Shown: positions 23,905 to 56,155 of the stretch, piece by piece
How positions within the stretch are numbered: position 1 is the first letter of the stretch
Layout: each line of letters starts with the position of its first letter
DNA from: Tubiluchus corallicola
Lineage: Eukaryota; Priapulida; Priapulimorpha; Priapulimorphida; Tubiluchidae
Direction: 5' to 3'
NCBI GenBank assembly: GCA_030141605.1
Contig: JAQGDQ010000097.1
Span: forward strand, 175,001-239,000
DNA length: 64,000 bases
Program-made: the position numbers and the translations under genes
The notes under the pieces: generated by a model
What the model saw: only the letters and a program-made list of their open reading frames with translations
The model's database searches: none
What the model was told of the DNA's origin: nothing

Positions 23905-25705
23905 TAGAATTATTGATTAAGATTTTTGCGAATATTCTACTGTAAGTAAAAGCGAAGTTTTTATTCAATGTTCTTTTAATTGCTTCAGTTTGATTGCTTA
24001 CTGCCAAACTAAGCGGCAGCTATTTAATCAGATGAGATAAAAAGCAAAAATACAATTTATACTTTGTGCTAATAATTGTCACTACATTTTATTACTGTTC
24101 GCCAAAGCATATTTCGCTTGACGCATGTTATTTAAAAGTGTAATTTTATGACGTTTTAATTGTTCTGGGCATCTTTTCATATTCATATTTATTTGTGTCA
24201 AAAATACATACAATACACAAAACTAAACATACATATATTTTAATTTTGAAATATAGTGACACTACAGACAAACAAACAATTGTTGATAAAACAAATGTTG
24301 TAAAATCATTGCTGTTAGTTATTTTAGTTATTAAATGAATAGTTTAATAATTATCATGTAAAATAGATCATCACTCATTTAGCCTCATTTTCAATGATAT
24401 GATCATTACATAGTATATTGTTTATCATGTCTTAAAATCGCTTTTTCAACACAATCAGCAAATGCCTTAATTACTTCTAAAATATTAGTTTCGCTGATAA
24501 GGAAAAATTATGATATAATTGAATTGATGTGACTATATAATAATTATATATATTAATAAATGAGCTTGGTAAAAAAGGACGAAATTACTGCTTTCAGTTG
24601 GTAATTACAAATTTAGTAAAATAAAGTTAACAAAAATTACGATGGGTGTATTTGCCGAACCAGCCACTGTTAGACCTTAGAAATCTTAACTGAAATGGCA
24701 CTGAATTTATCCCAAAGGCTTCTAAAAATGAAGGTCATAACCAAACTTGACAAACGATTGTCAGTTTGCCATTTGAGTTAGTGCAACTATTTCAATTAAG
24801 AGGTAAAGGTGTGTGATCAGTGACTAAAGTTAAGCGAATTGAGCCTGTTTAGCAAATGGATAAGTGGCTACTAGAAAATTCTTTCTGAACTGCTTCATCT
24901 GCCAAACTGCCACCAGTTGTATCTCAGCATTGTATAATGTACTCACGTCCGAACGTGGTTATGAGTTATCATATTGTCGGCTCATGATCTCATCTTAAAA
25001 GATTATCTGTGATATTTAGCTATTATCACAGATAGTAGCATGACAAACTACTACAGTAATGTCTTACAGAGTACCAACAGGAATTTTTAAATACTTCTGT
25101 ACATGTCGATTATTGCAGGGAAGAATTTTCTGAGATTTACATGTGACTTGGTGGTTTCGAACCAGTGGACGTGGATTATGTAACATTTTTGAGTGAGCCT
25201 TCCATTCTGTTAGAAAAAGTATTTGTGTGCCGTTTGTTTCAGAGCTGCTAATACATTTCTTATCAGTTATCAAATGTTGTACTAGGTATTATTTTACACG
25301 TAACGTGCAATTTTAGTATGTAATTTACTTATTTAAAATTGTCTCCTTAAATTTTACTAACTGCATGGACCATTATGGAAACATTGTTTACATTCAATTT
25401 TAATGTATCCATGTAAAAATAAATTTCTTTCTATTCTACTGTGTACGCTCAACAGTAACAGGTAGTATTCCAAATGCGCTTCATGCGACCGTAAATGTTC
25501 CAAGAAGAGTTGACTTAGGTTGGTTGAAGACTTTGTGGCAGCTATTAAATGGTATACAACAATAATCAAGCTATGGGACTTGTGGTTCATATAATCGTCA
25601 AGGAAAAAATAATTTTTTAACAATATGGTTAGGTGTGCTGGATAAGCGTGTTGTAACAAGATTTTAAAACAATGATTACAAAAATAGTGAAGAATGGGAG
25701 CATTG
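23905..25705. other. intergenic, nothing recognised
   Basis: AT-rich spacer between the two M13 genes. No exon-like segment with splice signals or family similarity was seen on either strand. Confidence 0.5.
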
Positions 25706-25871
25706 GGTTACTCGCTTACTGAGTTTTTTATGTCATGCGAAGTTACTTTATTTTGACGTCACAATATAAAAACTGGCTAAAAACCTTTTAGACGAATAAC
25801 GAAAATGAGTACAAGAACGGCTTCATGGCGAAACGGACCCATTTATAAGGTTACACAATAAGCGAGTAACC
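25706..25871. mobile_element. 166-bp MITE-like element
   Basis: Perfect 13-bp terminal inverted repeats: GGTTACTCGCTTA at 25706-25718 and TAAGCGAGTAACC at 25859-25871. The interior shares CAATATAAAAACTGG and flanking similarity with 35400-35770. Confidence 0.7.
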
Positions 25872-26797
25872 GAAAAAGTGGAGCTTTAAATTTGTCATTG
25901 TTCGACATTGGCGTGAAAATTTTAGCGTTGTGGCATCTGCATGTGGCAAAATAAATCATTTTGTTTTGATGATATTATTATTTTATTTCATATTACAGTT
26001 TTTATTTCATTCTGAATGTCCTAATACTTAAGGGAAACAATATTTCTTTCTGTTATTTAGTCATGGGGTTCTCTTCTTTTGGTATTGAACTGGGCAAATG
26101 CAAATTGAACAAATGACTGGGCCTTATAATCATGTTAACCCCGCTTTGACATTAAACTTTGGGCAAACTGGCTTTTGTAAATACGTGGTTTTTAGTGTGC
26201 ATTACCAAAAAAAAACTTTTCAGGCAACCATTTTTTATTCTTGAGTTACTCTTGATCATAGACACATTAATAGCTGTACAGCTTGACAAACACTTTATGC
26301 TATGCTGTAGATAGTAATAACTCTGTACCTTTTCTCTCCAAATAAAACCGATTGTGCCTTTTATTGTTCCTTGTTGACTTTTGTGGGAGTTGCGAGATAT
26401 CGTTAGATATACGAGTCCTGAGTCATGCACATTCATGGACAAAGTGTAGTAATTTGCTAATTTATGTGCTGTTCTGAAGAAGTGCTATGGTACAATTATG
26501 CAATGCAATTTTAAAGATACAGGCATATATAATTATAAGATATTTTTAATTCGACAGTGCAATAATGACGTTATACCCATGGAACTTTAAAGGTATCAAA
26601 GGTAAATTGTTAAGTGGAAATCTAAACACTTAAAGTAAGGTAAAACTGACCAAGGATCTTTATTCTAAATGTGCAGAATAACATTCTAAGGGACCCTGTT
26701 CTAAGGATAAAACAAAAAGATTACCGGTGAAGAAAAAGAAGAAGATTACTCAAGATATTATAAACGGAAAAGTAGAAAGAAACACTAACGCGGAATC

Positions 26798-38993
<12,196 letters not shown>

Positions 38994-39453
38994 TGTCTTA
39001 AAGTAGTTTTGCAATATATAAGTAGTGTGTTCGTAGTACGGTATGAAATATATTTTTAAATATTTTTTCTTAAATAATTATTATAAGCGAAAGAAATGAT
39101 TTGTTTTAAACATGTTTTTGCCAGTTACACTGTTTAAGCATAATCGTAGCCAAGTGGACGAAGAATATGTCTGTAGATTTCAAATGTGCAACATAAATAC
39201 TTTTAAAAACCTTTTGTTGAGATTTTGGAAATGATAGCAGGTTGTAAAGAGCAATGAAAGATCTCGATAAACTTTTATCAGCTGTTTCCGAATTTCTTTG
39301 TTCCGAATTGCCTTGCAAAAGCCTTTGTCCTACCTGCCACAGAACTGCTTCTCTGCTGGGCGGTAGTGTTCAGTGTGTTAACTGTGCTAGACTGATTATC
39401 GTCATTAAATTAATTAATAACATTAATTAAATTGTGAAATTAATAACACCAAC

Positions 39454-39459
39454 AATAAA
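39454..39459 (+). terminator. possible polyadenylation signal of M13 gene 2
   Basis: AATAAA about 460 bases after the stop codon. Nearer variants cannot be excluded. Confidence 0.25.
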
Positions 39460-39979
39460 GTACTTTATGCAAATTGTGTACTGAATAATGTTTTTAGAAC
39501 ATGACTATGAATGATTATAAAGAATGAGATTTTTTTGTCTTTCTCCATAGCAAACGTGAATATCAAAGTGATATAATCATAATAATAATAATGACACTAT
39601 TATTGTTCAAACTCGAATCATAGTAGTTAAGAAAACGGGCAGAAAGACAAAGTAGTAACTACAATTAAAATAACAGTAAATCTTAATCAATTAAAATAAC
39701 ATTACAATTAGTGCTACCATAAATACTGTACTTCTTTTGACGGTCTGTGGTCTGAATAGTTCAAATTCTATATTTTTAAATACATTTAATAATGTTTCAA
39801 TCCTGTTTCTGCTGTTGTTTTTATCAGGCCAGCTTTGCTAATATTTTCAGGTCTTGCTAAAACCCACATTTAGTCACTTAGACTGACTATGAGATAGGTT
39901 TGGAAGCTACCCGGTCTAACAAAAAACTTAGTGGGTTTTGCTAGTGCGGCATGGGACTCTTTAATTTCATTTCATTTTA

Positions 39980-40101
39980 TTCAATTCAATTCAATTCAAT
40001 TCAATTCAATTCAATTCAATTCAATTCAATTCAATTCAATTCAATTCAATTCAATTCAATTTATTTTTTTAATTTAATTTAATTTAATTTAATTTAATTT
40101 A
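39980..40101. repeat. ATTCA and AATTT pentanucleotide arrays
   Basis: About 16 copies of TCAAT followed by AATTT repeats. Read on the minus strand this is TTAAA then TTGAA, the same tail motif seen at 29495-29510. Confidence 0.9.
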
Positions 40102-40937
40102 TTGTTATGATATTATATAACATGTAGGAACTACAGCATTTGAATGAATTCCAGATAGTGTCATTCTGAAATTTATGTTGCTCATAAGAGAGTAATCAAA
40201 ATACACATTTATTACAAACAGAAGCGCAATATCAAGAACATGGCGTTGAAATAGTATTGCTTATCGCTCTATAAAAACTCATAATTAAAAACATGGTGTT
40301 TTATTGCTTATACCTATCACAATATAAAAAATTTCATCTAAAAATTTTTACAGGCAGTGAAGACAAAATATTTTTCGAGAACTGTATTTCCAACGTTTGT
40401 GCCAAATAGGCGAGCACGCATACAAGGACATGTTGCAAGTGGCCAGAAACTTTCTCGAGACAGATGCTACTGTTATCCATTCTTCCTTTTTTCACCAAGG
40501 AACCAGGTGACCGAGTATCGAAAAGCCATTCAGTATCGAAAAGTCATACACACATTAAATTACCCAAAGTTTGCAAATAAGTTAGCATTGTTACTAGTTC
40601 GGATAATTAAATAAAAAGAAGCGAAAAACAAAAAGGATTGGTAAACAGTTTAAAAGGAGGAAAACGGTGGAAAAAGGAAAGCAGACACGGATAGAGGTGG
40701 TGGATAAAAGAACGTTCAAGAAGAAAGGAAAAGTGGTTTCGGAAAACTTTGCTCAGTGAACTCAGAAAGCACTCATTATTCAACTCAGAAGCGCGTTTGA
40801 AGGTGGAGCCAGTTGTGAGCATGGTGCATGGTAATGTGGTACAAAATATTTTATGATATATATATATATATATATCAGATATATTTATAATATGTGTTTC
40901 CACTCCTGCACAAAAAAAACTAATGCAACAGAAAAGA

Positions 40938-41110
40938 CACCTTCCAGCGTTTATTTCCAACAGCTGGATCAGCATAAGGAATATTGTAAAAAAATCCACT
41001 CTGCTCCCGTCAGAAGCTTCAGTTGTCTGCCCTTTCACTTTCCCGCCATGTCCCAGTTGAACTATAGGACCTTCGCAATTTACACTGACAAGCGTCACTA
41101 ATATTTCAAA
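40938..41110 (-). pseudogene. frameshifted duplicate of esterase exon 1
   Basis: The minus strand encodes a close copy of residues about 7-65 of the esterase at 51368-60247 (shared runs include VNCEGP and VQLGHGG). It ends with the same KRWK and a splice donor-like GT. Near VDVFYNIPYADP one base is missing in a T-run, so the reading frame breaks, and no in-frame ATG sits at the homologous start. No further esterase exons follow to its left. This is seen directly in the sequence. It is best read as a partial gene duplication that died. An exon of a gene lost to rearrangement is an alternative. Confidence 0.8.
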
Positions 41111-41239
41111 AGCCAGGTAGTCGTGACAACTGCATGTCTTATAAAGTGGAACATATATTATAGCACTTAGAGCACAGCTCCTTAAAACACACCTGGTGCA
41201 AAATTTTGGCGGCAAGCCAATGTAGACCTTCATTCTACC

Positions 41240-43166
41240 TCATGCTAATCCTTTTTTTATCTAAAGCTTAACAAATAGTTGACATTTTGAAGTGTACTTT
41301 GTAGCACTTTGATATTTGTTTGAAACTCTATGTTAATTATTGTTGTAAAGGTAAGACTTGTGCTGTCTAACAAAATCCTCCAGAGATTGCACAGTAAATA
41401 CTGAAACCGCCCACTATGATAATAGACAACGTGTTTAACATATAGTGTTTGATTTGTTCTAGTTTCTTATTAATAAATTAAATACTTTCCTATAATATAT
41501 AATATTATATATAATATAATATATAAGAAATATATTGTATTATATATATATATTACTATATAATAGTATATAGGAAATATATATATATACTTTTATACTA
41601 TACTTTGTTCTGTTGTTCTGGTGTTCAGTTTTGTCTGAACCTCTCGCGACACATACTATAGAAATGATCCTTAAAAGTATGGTCTTTATATATATAAAAG
41701 AACACGTAGGGATTTTCAGATGGGCCTCTGTTTGATTTTTGTCTATAGGAAGGTTTGATGGGCCGAGCTTACTATGCAGGCCACAAGCATAGTACTTAAA
41801 TATTTTATCCCAAGAATTCTAAATAAAAGAAGCAATGTTGAAAGAATAAACGTAGTTATTTGTTGATGTATTTTATGATGCACAACGGCAAATATATCGC
41901 TAAACGTTTTTGTGAAGTATATGAAGCAGACGACCTATGTCATACTACATTTGGTAAATTTTTTAACAAGCTAGGTAAGTGAAATGTTCAATTCTTGAAC
42001 TGCGCAGCAAACTGAACCTGATTCATAAAATTAGATCATGTTTTTTGGTTTGGATTTCCAATTTAAAATATTCAAAGTTAAAACCCCACTCCAGATGTCA
42101 TGCCATCAATTTTATTCGTCAACCTAATATGAGTCAAAGCATACCATCAATAATGCGCACACTTTTCACGTAGTTCTGCAGACATATTATCACACAATTG
42201 ACCAACTCATTTCAAAGTGTTACGTGTTTATCTGAAATTTTCATGTATAATGAATATAATGAAAAATTTCATGTATATGGTTAATATGTGACCAATGAGC
42301 AAGTTTCTGCAAGCTTCTGTCTATAAGTTACCTATGAAAAAATAACTGTAGCGAAATCGGACACAAAAATTATCAAAAACAATGGATTACTTTTAACGTT
42401 TACTTATTTATAGCTTTAAAATATAAGCGCTGTTTGTTCGAACATCCATAATATTAATGAGTGTTTTCTACCAACTCCTCTAAGGCTCCGCGAACTTGAA
42501 AGTTTTCGCACATCTAACTCAAATTTTGCCAAATTATATCAAATTGTGAAACCTGCACGCAACGCAATTTGCACGTTTCAGTTGCGTTTTTTGTGTTTAT
42601 TTGCGTGTAGTTCACTGCTAATGCTTCAACATTGGTGAGTGTTATGAAATTTTTTTACATATTAAAAAATAAAGTTTATCTGGTGTATTCCAAAAAATTC
42701 TCTTGGAAAAAATGCGTTCTTCTAAATGCCATCGTTGCGCATATGCGTATGCTTAGAACACATAATACTACAATGATCAGTAGGTGTGCATGCAACACGC
42801 TTTATTATCAAGTACAAATTCTTTTGGTTTTACGTCCAGACAATTTCGTAATTACGACTATAAAACACGTAAAGAAGGAATAGAAAAATTAGAGTACATT
42901 TGACTTGCAAGTAACAATTATTGACTTTATAAAAGTAAGAGCACTTACTAAAAGTAGTAGCCATGATTTGCAGTAGCATTTTATCATTTCTTTGACATCT
43001 TGAAGCCGGGCAACATGTTTTTGTAATTTAGACTACTTGCCAGAAGTTTCAAAAGTTTCGAAAAGTTATAAGCTTAGTATAAAAAGTTTTTACGTCTAGT
43101 TTTGTGCATTTGACTATTACATTTTTTCTGAAAGGGAGTAGCAGACAAAACAACATTGGTTTGGAG
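41240..43166. other. intergenic, AT-rich, no gene recognised
   Basis: Contains TA-rich stretches at 41495-41590 and no exon-like segment. It forms the 3' side of the serine protease gene, whose polyadenylation signal was not identified. Confidence 0.5.
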
Positions 43167-49098
<5,932 letters not shown>

Positions 49099-49160
49099 TT
49101 TGAACGAACGAGTCTCTCTTGCAGCTACCAACAAGGCGAAGTCCCTGGGATTTTTCATTT

Positions 49161-49168
49161 CTTTTATG
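49161..49168 (-). promoter_or_regulatory. possible TATA-like box of the serine protease gene
   Basis: CATAAAAG on the minus strand about 65 bases before the start codon, a plausible TATA position for a short 5' UTR. Weak evidence. Confidence 0.3.
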
Positions 49169-49662
49169 CTGTCTCTTATCTCAAGTTTGTTGTTATTATT
49201 ATTATCATGTGCACGAACTTTAGTTGTCTAAGCTAACATAGAAACACATCTGGTATAGTCACATGTGATTTGGTCAGTTGGTCATTTATAATTGGCAAAT
49301 CGTGATAAAACGCAAAAGCCTTAATCTTGAATATAGGATTAAAATTATTGCGGAATGAATTTAGACGTTTTTTATGAATGATTCTGCATTGGATGATAAA
49401 TCTTTTACTTAAAATCGTTTCTTCGTTATGAGCCAGCGAGAGCAAATAACTCCAAAATCAGAGCGCTAATCAAGTTAATCTATTGTGACAATTGTTTTCA
49501 TACTAAAATGTTTTTAGATAAGGTCGATTTTGGTATATTTATAGCCAAAAAAATTATAAGAAGTAGCGCAAGCCCAGGAATGCAATTTAATTTAATGTAC
49601 TTGTATAAAACAAAGTATTTGCAAAAACTCATGGATTCTAATCAGGACTTTTTATCTGTAAG

Positions 49663-49911
49663 ATGGACGCTGTAGGCTTTCTGATAAAGTTTGCTCACGT
49701 GTTATTCTTTTTTAATTTGGTGCAATCAACTTTTTTCCTTTTACTGGCACTGTGGTACATCGCCTGCTGTGATTATTCGTCTGTAGCTTCTTACATCCTG
49801 AGACAGATCTGCGGTGGATCCCAGATTCGCCACGCTAGTGTCAGAAGTGGGATTCGAAATTTTCACCTGGATTGGTTCGATGCTTATGCTAGACAGCTTA
49901 ATAGTATTCGG
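49663..49911 (+). CDS. candidate orphan first exon (unrecognised membrane protein)
   Basis: An ATG in good context opens an 83-codon frame with a hydrophobic N-terminal segment (residues about 5-36, Phe/Leu-rich) and a more polar region (GGSQIRHASVRSGIRNFHLD). It ends at a donor-like GGGTGCGT at 49909-49916. Base composition is more coding-like than the flanks. No continuation exon was found before the esterase gene, and the family is not recognised. The minus strand also has an open frame here (49741-49971), so the strand is uncertain. It could be a pseudogene or chance. Confidence 0.25.
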
Positions 49912-50455
49912 GTGCGTTTTATATAACTTATAGTTCTGCATTCTCTTTACCTTTCGCATGATGAAAGACAATTGAATGGCAGTATCAGCCTTACGTTGAT
50001 CAGTTCATACATTTTGAGTTCCAAATGAGCCAATGCTCAACTTGCATTTCGAAGGAGGTGATATTCCGCAGACAATTTCATGTCATTAGGCCTTCATTCC
50101 AACAATGGCTTATAAATACCAGAACACTTGCTTTTAAATAAGAGCCTGTAATGTTTTGTTGAAGTAATAGTTATCAGTGTGCAGCGTGAAAACAAAATTA
50201 CTTGCTTGAAAGGCGAGTTTTCAAAAAAGTTTTCTTGAAAGACAAGACTTCAGCAGTCGGCACTCGGCTGATGTTATTAAAGCTAGCAGGTGTTATTAGG
50301 TTAAAAGTTGAATCAAGTTTTTTTATTCTGCTTCTGATGTGCTGAAGGATTTGTTGCTGAACAGCCGTAATCATATCTTGTTTTTAAATGTACGTGTTCA
50401 TGCGCCGAGTCTGTCGCAATGGGCTTCTTTGAAAACTTTGTCATTGGGCAGTATT

Positions 50456-50528
50456 ACTGTTATTATTATTATTATTATTAATATCATTATTATTATTATT
50501 ATTATTATTATCATCATCATCCTCATCC

Positions 50529-50579
<51 letters not shown>

Positions 50580-50682
50580 CCACCACCACCACCACCACCA
50601 CCACCACCATCGTCATCATCATCATCATCATCATCATCGTCATCATCATTATCATCATCATTATTATTATTATTATAAATTG
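50456..50682. repeat. compound ATT/CAT/CAC trinucleotide array
   Basis: ATT, then CAT, CAC, CAT and ATT blocks in the spacer between the serine protease and the esterase. Long Ile/Met/Val-rich frames read from it are artefacts. Confidence 0.95.
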
Positions 50683-51367
50683 TTGTTAAGCATAATTTTT
50701 AGACAGGATAAGCTTGACTGAACGTAGTGCTATGTTACATCAAAGTCCTTTGGTTAAGTATGCAGCGCACAACAATAATCGTACATTAAATCATTAATAC
50801 GGTCATCTAGAGAAGATTGCAAATCTTTCTATCTTGAATTTACGATTTTACAGCAAACACATTCATAGTTTAAATCCATAAAGTTGATTATTTAACATAC
50901 TCTTTCGAAAGTGTTTTTTAAATGTGTGTTGATGCTTGCACTATTTTGTTTGTGAACAGGTAGTGTTGTAATTATGATCGTTTGGTAAAATGTCAGAATG
51001 AGAGTGAGCTTTCCTGAAGATAGTTTTATGCATCTTTATAGAGAAGTAAAATTTATGTGTAATAGCTAAAGGCAATCAGGTTAAGGATTTCAGCATATCA
51101 ACCACACACATGACACTTTACTGAATAACAAAGGCATTGTGGTTATATTACACACGTTAACAAATCCAAATATATAATTAGAACAGCACAAACTCACTAA
51201 AATTATTAGCAAAATTGGTATTTAAAACCAAAGCAAATGGCGGCAGTTAATTACTAATCAACAGAAATGAAATTTTACGAATCCATGACTTTCTTACATG
51301 TATAATTCCATAGGTTAATCACAGTGATCTAGTACTGTTTGCGATCTTTTGTTTTATAGGCCTATGC

Positions 51368-54300
51368 CTATGCTTTACCTGCATCGTGATTTAGGTTGTA
51401 ATTACTATAACTTTTGGACGTTTTTGATTTGTTCAGCTTTACAATAATCATAATTGTGATGATTATGCAGGCAAGTGCTACAGCTCCCACTATGCCAACA
51501 AGAGCCCATATGACTGGCCACAAGTCCTCATCGTCTTCTGCTAAGAAGGGTCCATTGGCGATACTGTCTATTCTGAAAATAAAATGAATATTTTCAAAAT
51601 TACAGTATAAAATCATTGCCTAGATCTAGCCATAACCAGAACTAGACAAACATGCATAAGACTTGTCAGAAGGAGATGAGATATATAATTTGGAATAACG
51701 TAAATTGAGATATATCACACGAGCCTGTTTTCTCTGATTTTGGAGGTGAGCTACCTAGAATGATGTACAACTAAACTCAAGCGTGAAAATTTGGGATTTA
51801 TTTCTGGTAAAATTTTGTCTAAATCACGTGATACGCTTGTATAATACAAACCCTTACAAAATAGGGTTAGGTTATTTAAATTGTGTGGGGAATTGTAAGC
51901 TGCTTCCAAATTTCTAATAACAGGTACATTCTTCCTTACTTAGGCACTACTGAACGAGAACCTGAAAGAGAACCATGAGTGGAATAATTTAAAAAGAGTG
52001 CGCACTTTTTACTGATTGTGTTTTGAACTTCTGGAGCCCAAACGTTTTCTGTTCTAAGCAAATCATGCCAGTTAGAGTAACACATGAAGGGTTTTAATAA
52101 CGTAAAAATTAAACAGTAAAAACCAACATACGTGTAAAAATGATAGTTCCAATATTCAGACGCTCGAGCACAGAGTGTATCCTTTACTTCAGACTCATAG
52201 TTGATCTCCAGGTAATCTCCGTTCTTTTTACTGTATTTCTTCCATTTTACTAGTCTGCCGGATGGGCTTTCAACACCATCACCGGGTGTGGGATCCCTGT
52301 GAAAATGAAAATGAAACGATTTACAATCTTTTCTCATCCTTACAAATCTCAATAATTTCAACAATATAATTCGTTCTTCAATGAATCTCTGTCATTGTTA
52401 TCAGAAATCTCTATCAATTCATTAATGATAAATCAATCGATTGATTGATCTATCCATCAGCTTACCAACCATCCAATCAGTTAATAACGAATCAGTCAGT
52501 CAGCCAGTCAACTAGCCAGCCAGCTAGCGAATCAATCAGATAGCCATCCATCGATCAAGCTAACAAACCACCCATTCAGTCAGTCAGTCAGTCAGTCAGC
52601 ATATCAGTGTATCAAACAAACGAAAATAGATCTCGAAAAACCAACAAATAAACAGCTTGGTGGCTGAGTAGAAGGATGGATGAAGACAACAGACGTAGTC
52701 AGCCAGCTAACGGAGTGACACCGATAAAGAACGGATCCAGAATTATTCTCACCCATATTTGGCAAAGTTTGTCCAAACCGTCGTTAAGAAATTTGTAAAT
52801 CTTCTATCTTTTTCCGTCAACAGTGTTTGCGGATTAAAACAATACTCTTCTCCCAAATGCTCAAAACAAAAAACGACATCATCTCGGTTTGGAAGATCAA
52901 AAACGAATATTAATTCCGCTGCATGAGGTATTACTGAAAAATATAATAGAAATCATACTGGAATTATACCGATCATATATACTCAAATTAGGGACCGATC
53001 TCATTTCAGTTTATGTTTATTTATTCGTAAATGCCTGGGCGAAATAAAAGCGCTAGTTTGTTTCACAGACGGTTGTTAGCACATTAGGCCTACACATTAC
53101 ATATTCTAAAAATCAAATTTCATGAAATCTGACCAAAGTGTTGGCCATGTGCATTCACTTAAGGCAGTTTGAAAATATGGTATGTTAGACAACACAGAAC
53201 CGTTTAGTGAATTTTACAATTAGACAAATTCATAGATCGAAAGTCTATGACTCTACGGCTTTTGAAGCAGTCAGACATATCGAAACTTCTGACACCATGT
53301 AGCGTAATTGCATCTCATCTATAATAATTCTGTTAGCCACTTTATAAAACACTACAGGATTTAAATTAGGCTGATATTCGCTTGTCACCTTAAACCCAAA
53401 TCTTCTTTCCTTGTCTCATTTTTGTAAAACTATACTGCTTCCTGTATCTTAACTGCTGACATCTACCTCTGCGCAAACGTGGTATGCAACTTATGAGCTC
53501 CTGATGTCAACTTTTAACTACGCTTCGTAATCATCAGTTTAAGTTCTAAGGAACTAACAAAGTAATATTGGAATCGTACGCAAAAAGCGATCTTCTTCTG
53601 AGGGAATGTGGGTGCTCTGCTGAGTTCCGGTCTAGAAAACAGAGCCATGTTTAATATTTTAATTACAGAATGGTTGCTTGAGTACATCTATACTTACAGT
53701 CTCCCAGTGGCCACAGCTGACTGACATAATTGAAGGAATAAACGTAAGTATCCGCCGAATTATTTGCCCGGTACTGAGCTTCCAAATCCATGGGGGCCAG
53801 TATTCCAACATCCGATACACACTGCAATGTTCATGTTTAATTTTATTGCTTATATTCGTAAAATAAAGTACTAGCCATCTTAGACACAAACTTTCTGTTC
53901 AAAACAAACATCATGTTTGTCATCTTTATTACGAATTAAAAGTAATGATTAATAGTAATGTGATTATGAGTAATAATTACAAATAATACATAACTAAGAA
54001 ATAATTAGTAAAGCCAGTAGAAACTTTATCAAAAAAATCAAAAAAAGTTGAAAAATTTACCTCCACTCCGGACATAAATGCTTTATTGTCATTCCATGGG
54101 TCATCCCAATCAATGTATTCCATTAAAATAGATTCGTACAGGATTCCGCTTGGGTCATCAAAACCTCCTTTCTTCATCAATGTTGGTATCACGTGGTCGC
54201 GCAAACTCTGAGCGTTGACATCCTTCCAACTTATGTCAGCAAACCCAGCTGCAATACCAGAAAATTCATTACTTAACCAATTGAATGAATTGATTATTAC

Positions 54301-56095
54301 AGTCGGATCTGCTTTTTTTCTGTGATGGAAAGTTTTACCATATTGTTAGTGTTTGGTAGTTTAGTAGAATATTATTACACTTATCAAATTGACCTATGAC
54401 ATGTTTTGTAAATCCACACCTACTTTCTCTATTGGTCTAAAAATAGTGAAATACAATAAATGCACTGCGAAAATGTATATGCTAGTTTGTGTGATTAAAT
54501 TTTTAAGAGCATTAAACTGTTAAAGCTGTTAAAACTGGCATATACATTTACTATTTACTATTGCATTTTATTATTTTTAGGCATTTCAGTTAAAAGATGT
54601 TGATCTACGAAACATGTTATGGTTCAAATAAATGACTATTTACTAGCATCATTCCAGAATATTAATAAACGGCGAAGCGTATTATTTATTTATACGCACA
54701 TATTAAAGAAACGCCTTCATCTTTATTTGCTCCAGTTATAAAAGGCTTCTTCGGAAATTTTCCCGATGCCAGAACTTTTAGCGGCTCATCTTCGAGATAG
54801 TAGCCGTCCACTACTGGTACAAATGGAAGAATCCAATCTTTTTCCTGACAAAAGTAAAATACCGTTTCTTTTCCTTGTGTACGGCTAAAGATTAACATTG
54901 CATCCCTGTGCAAAAGCGACGTTGCCAACTCAGTATTACACGTGACTGGCTGACTTTATCCCTTATTATGGTTATCAAGACTGACACTATACATATCCCT
55001 CGTTTTACTAGTATGAAATACCAACTACAACTTACTGATACTTACATAGAAGTTTGCAGTAAGAATCTCGATAGCCGATTTCTGCCGTAAACAGTCTATC
55101 ATCTGATGGTTAGATTCGTCGGAGCAGCTAACTGCATTTGCCAGTCTTTTTGCGTATTTCAACGGCTCGGGATTGTGCGACCAAATAGCGGCTGCACTTC
55201 CACTTTGCGCAATTCCATAGTGAAACAGATCTTGAGCTAAAGGACTGATTGTGTGCAACGAACATGATCCTGCTCCAGCGCTTTCACCAAAAATTGTAAC
55301 ACGACTGGGATCTCCATTGAAGTATTCGATATGGTCTCGCACCCATCTCAGTGATTGTAGCTGGTCAAGTAAACCGTAGTTACCTTTTGCTGCATCGTCA
55401 GCAGTACTGAGAAATCCTATAATGATTTTAACTTATTAGACGATGATACATACAACCTAGCCACTGAGGGGGGGGGGGTGGCAAGCCAGCCCAACTCAGT
55501 GCCGGTCCCAAGCCCAGATAAATAGGGAGGGTTAGGGTCAGGAAGGTCTGCCTGTAAAAACTGCGCAAAAACCTTCTATGAATGAGTCGGTGAGACTTAA
55601 AGGTAAAGTCCGCAAAGAAGTGGTCAGACCGGCTCTAATCTATGGGCTGGAAGCAGCTTCTCTAAAGAAGACCGAAGAGAAGAAAATGGGTGTGGTGGAG
55701 ATAAGGATGTTGAGATGGATGGTGGGAATAACAGGAAGAGATAAAATTAGAAATAATAATATCAGAGGAACAGTAAAAGTAGTGGAAGCCTCGCAAGATT
55801 GCGATGGTATGGACACCTGAAAAGAAGAGTCGGTGAACATCATGTGGGAAGGGAAGACATAAATGAAGAGATGGTCAACAACAGGAATGCGTGGAGAAGA
55901 CTCATTCACAACGGCGACCCAGCATAGGGAAAAGCTGGGAAGAAGAAGAAGAAGGCGATGATACATATATGAGAAAATGATGAGGCATTTTCTTCATTAA
56001 TGACTGTGAAACATTCATTAAAACACTAAAACATTTTATTATTAGAGGCTAATAAATTATTATTATTATTATTGTTATGGTAATCTTCATCATCG

Positions 56096-56155
<60 letters not shown>

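Noticed and set aside
54845-54928. Upstream extension of esterase exon 5 from about 54928
   Set aside because: The frame is open, but the upstream acceptor (…CTGAG) is poor and the extra residues do not fit cholinesterase-family spacing. The acceptor at 54845-54846 has a good pyrimidine tract and restores family length.
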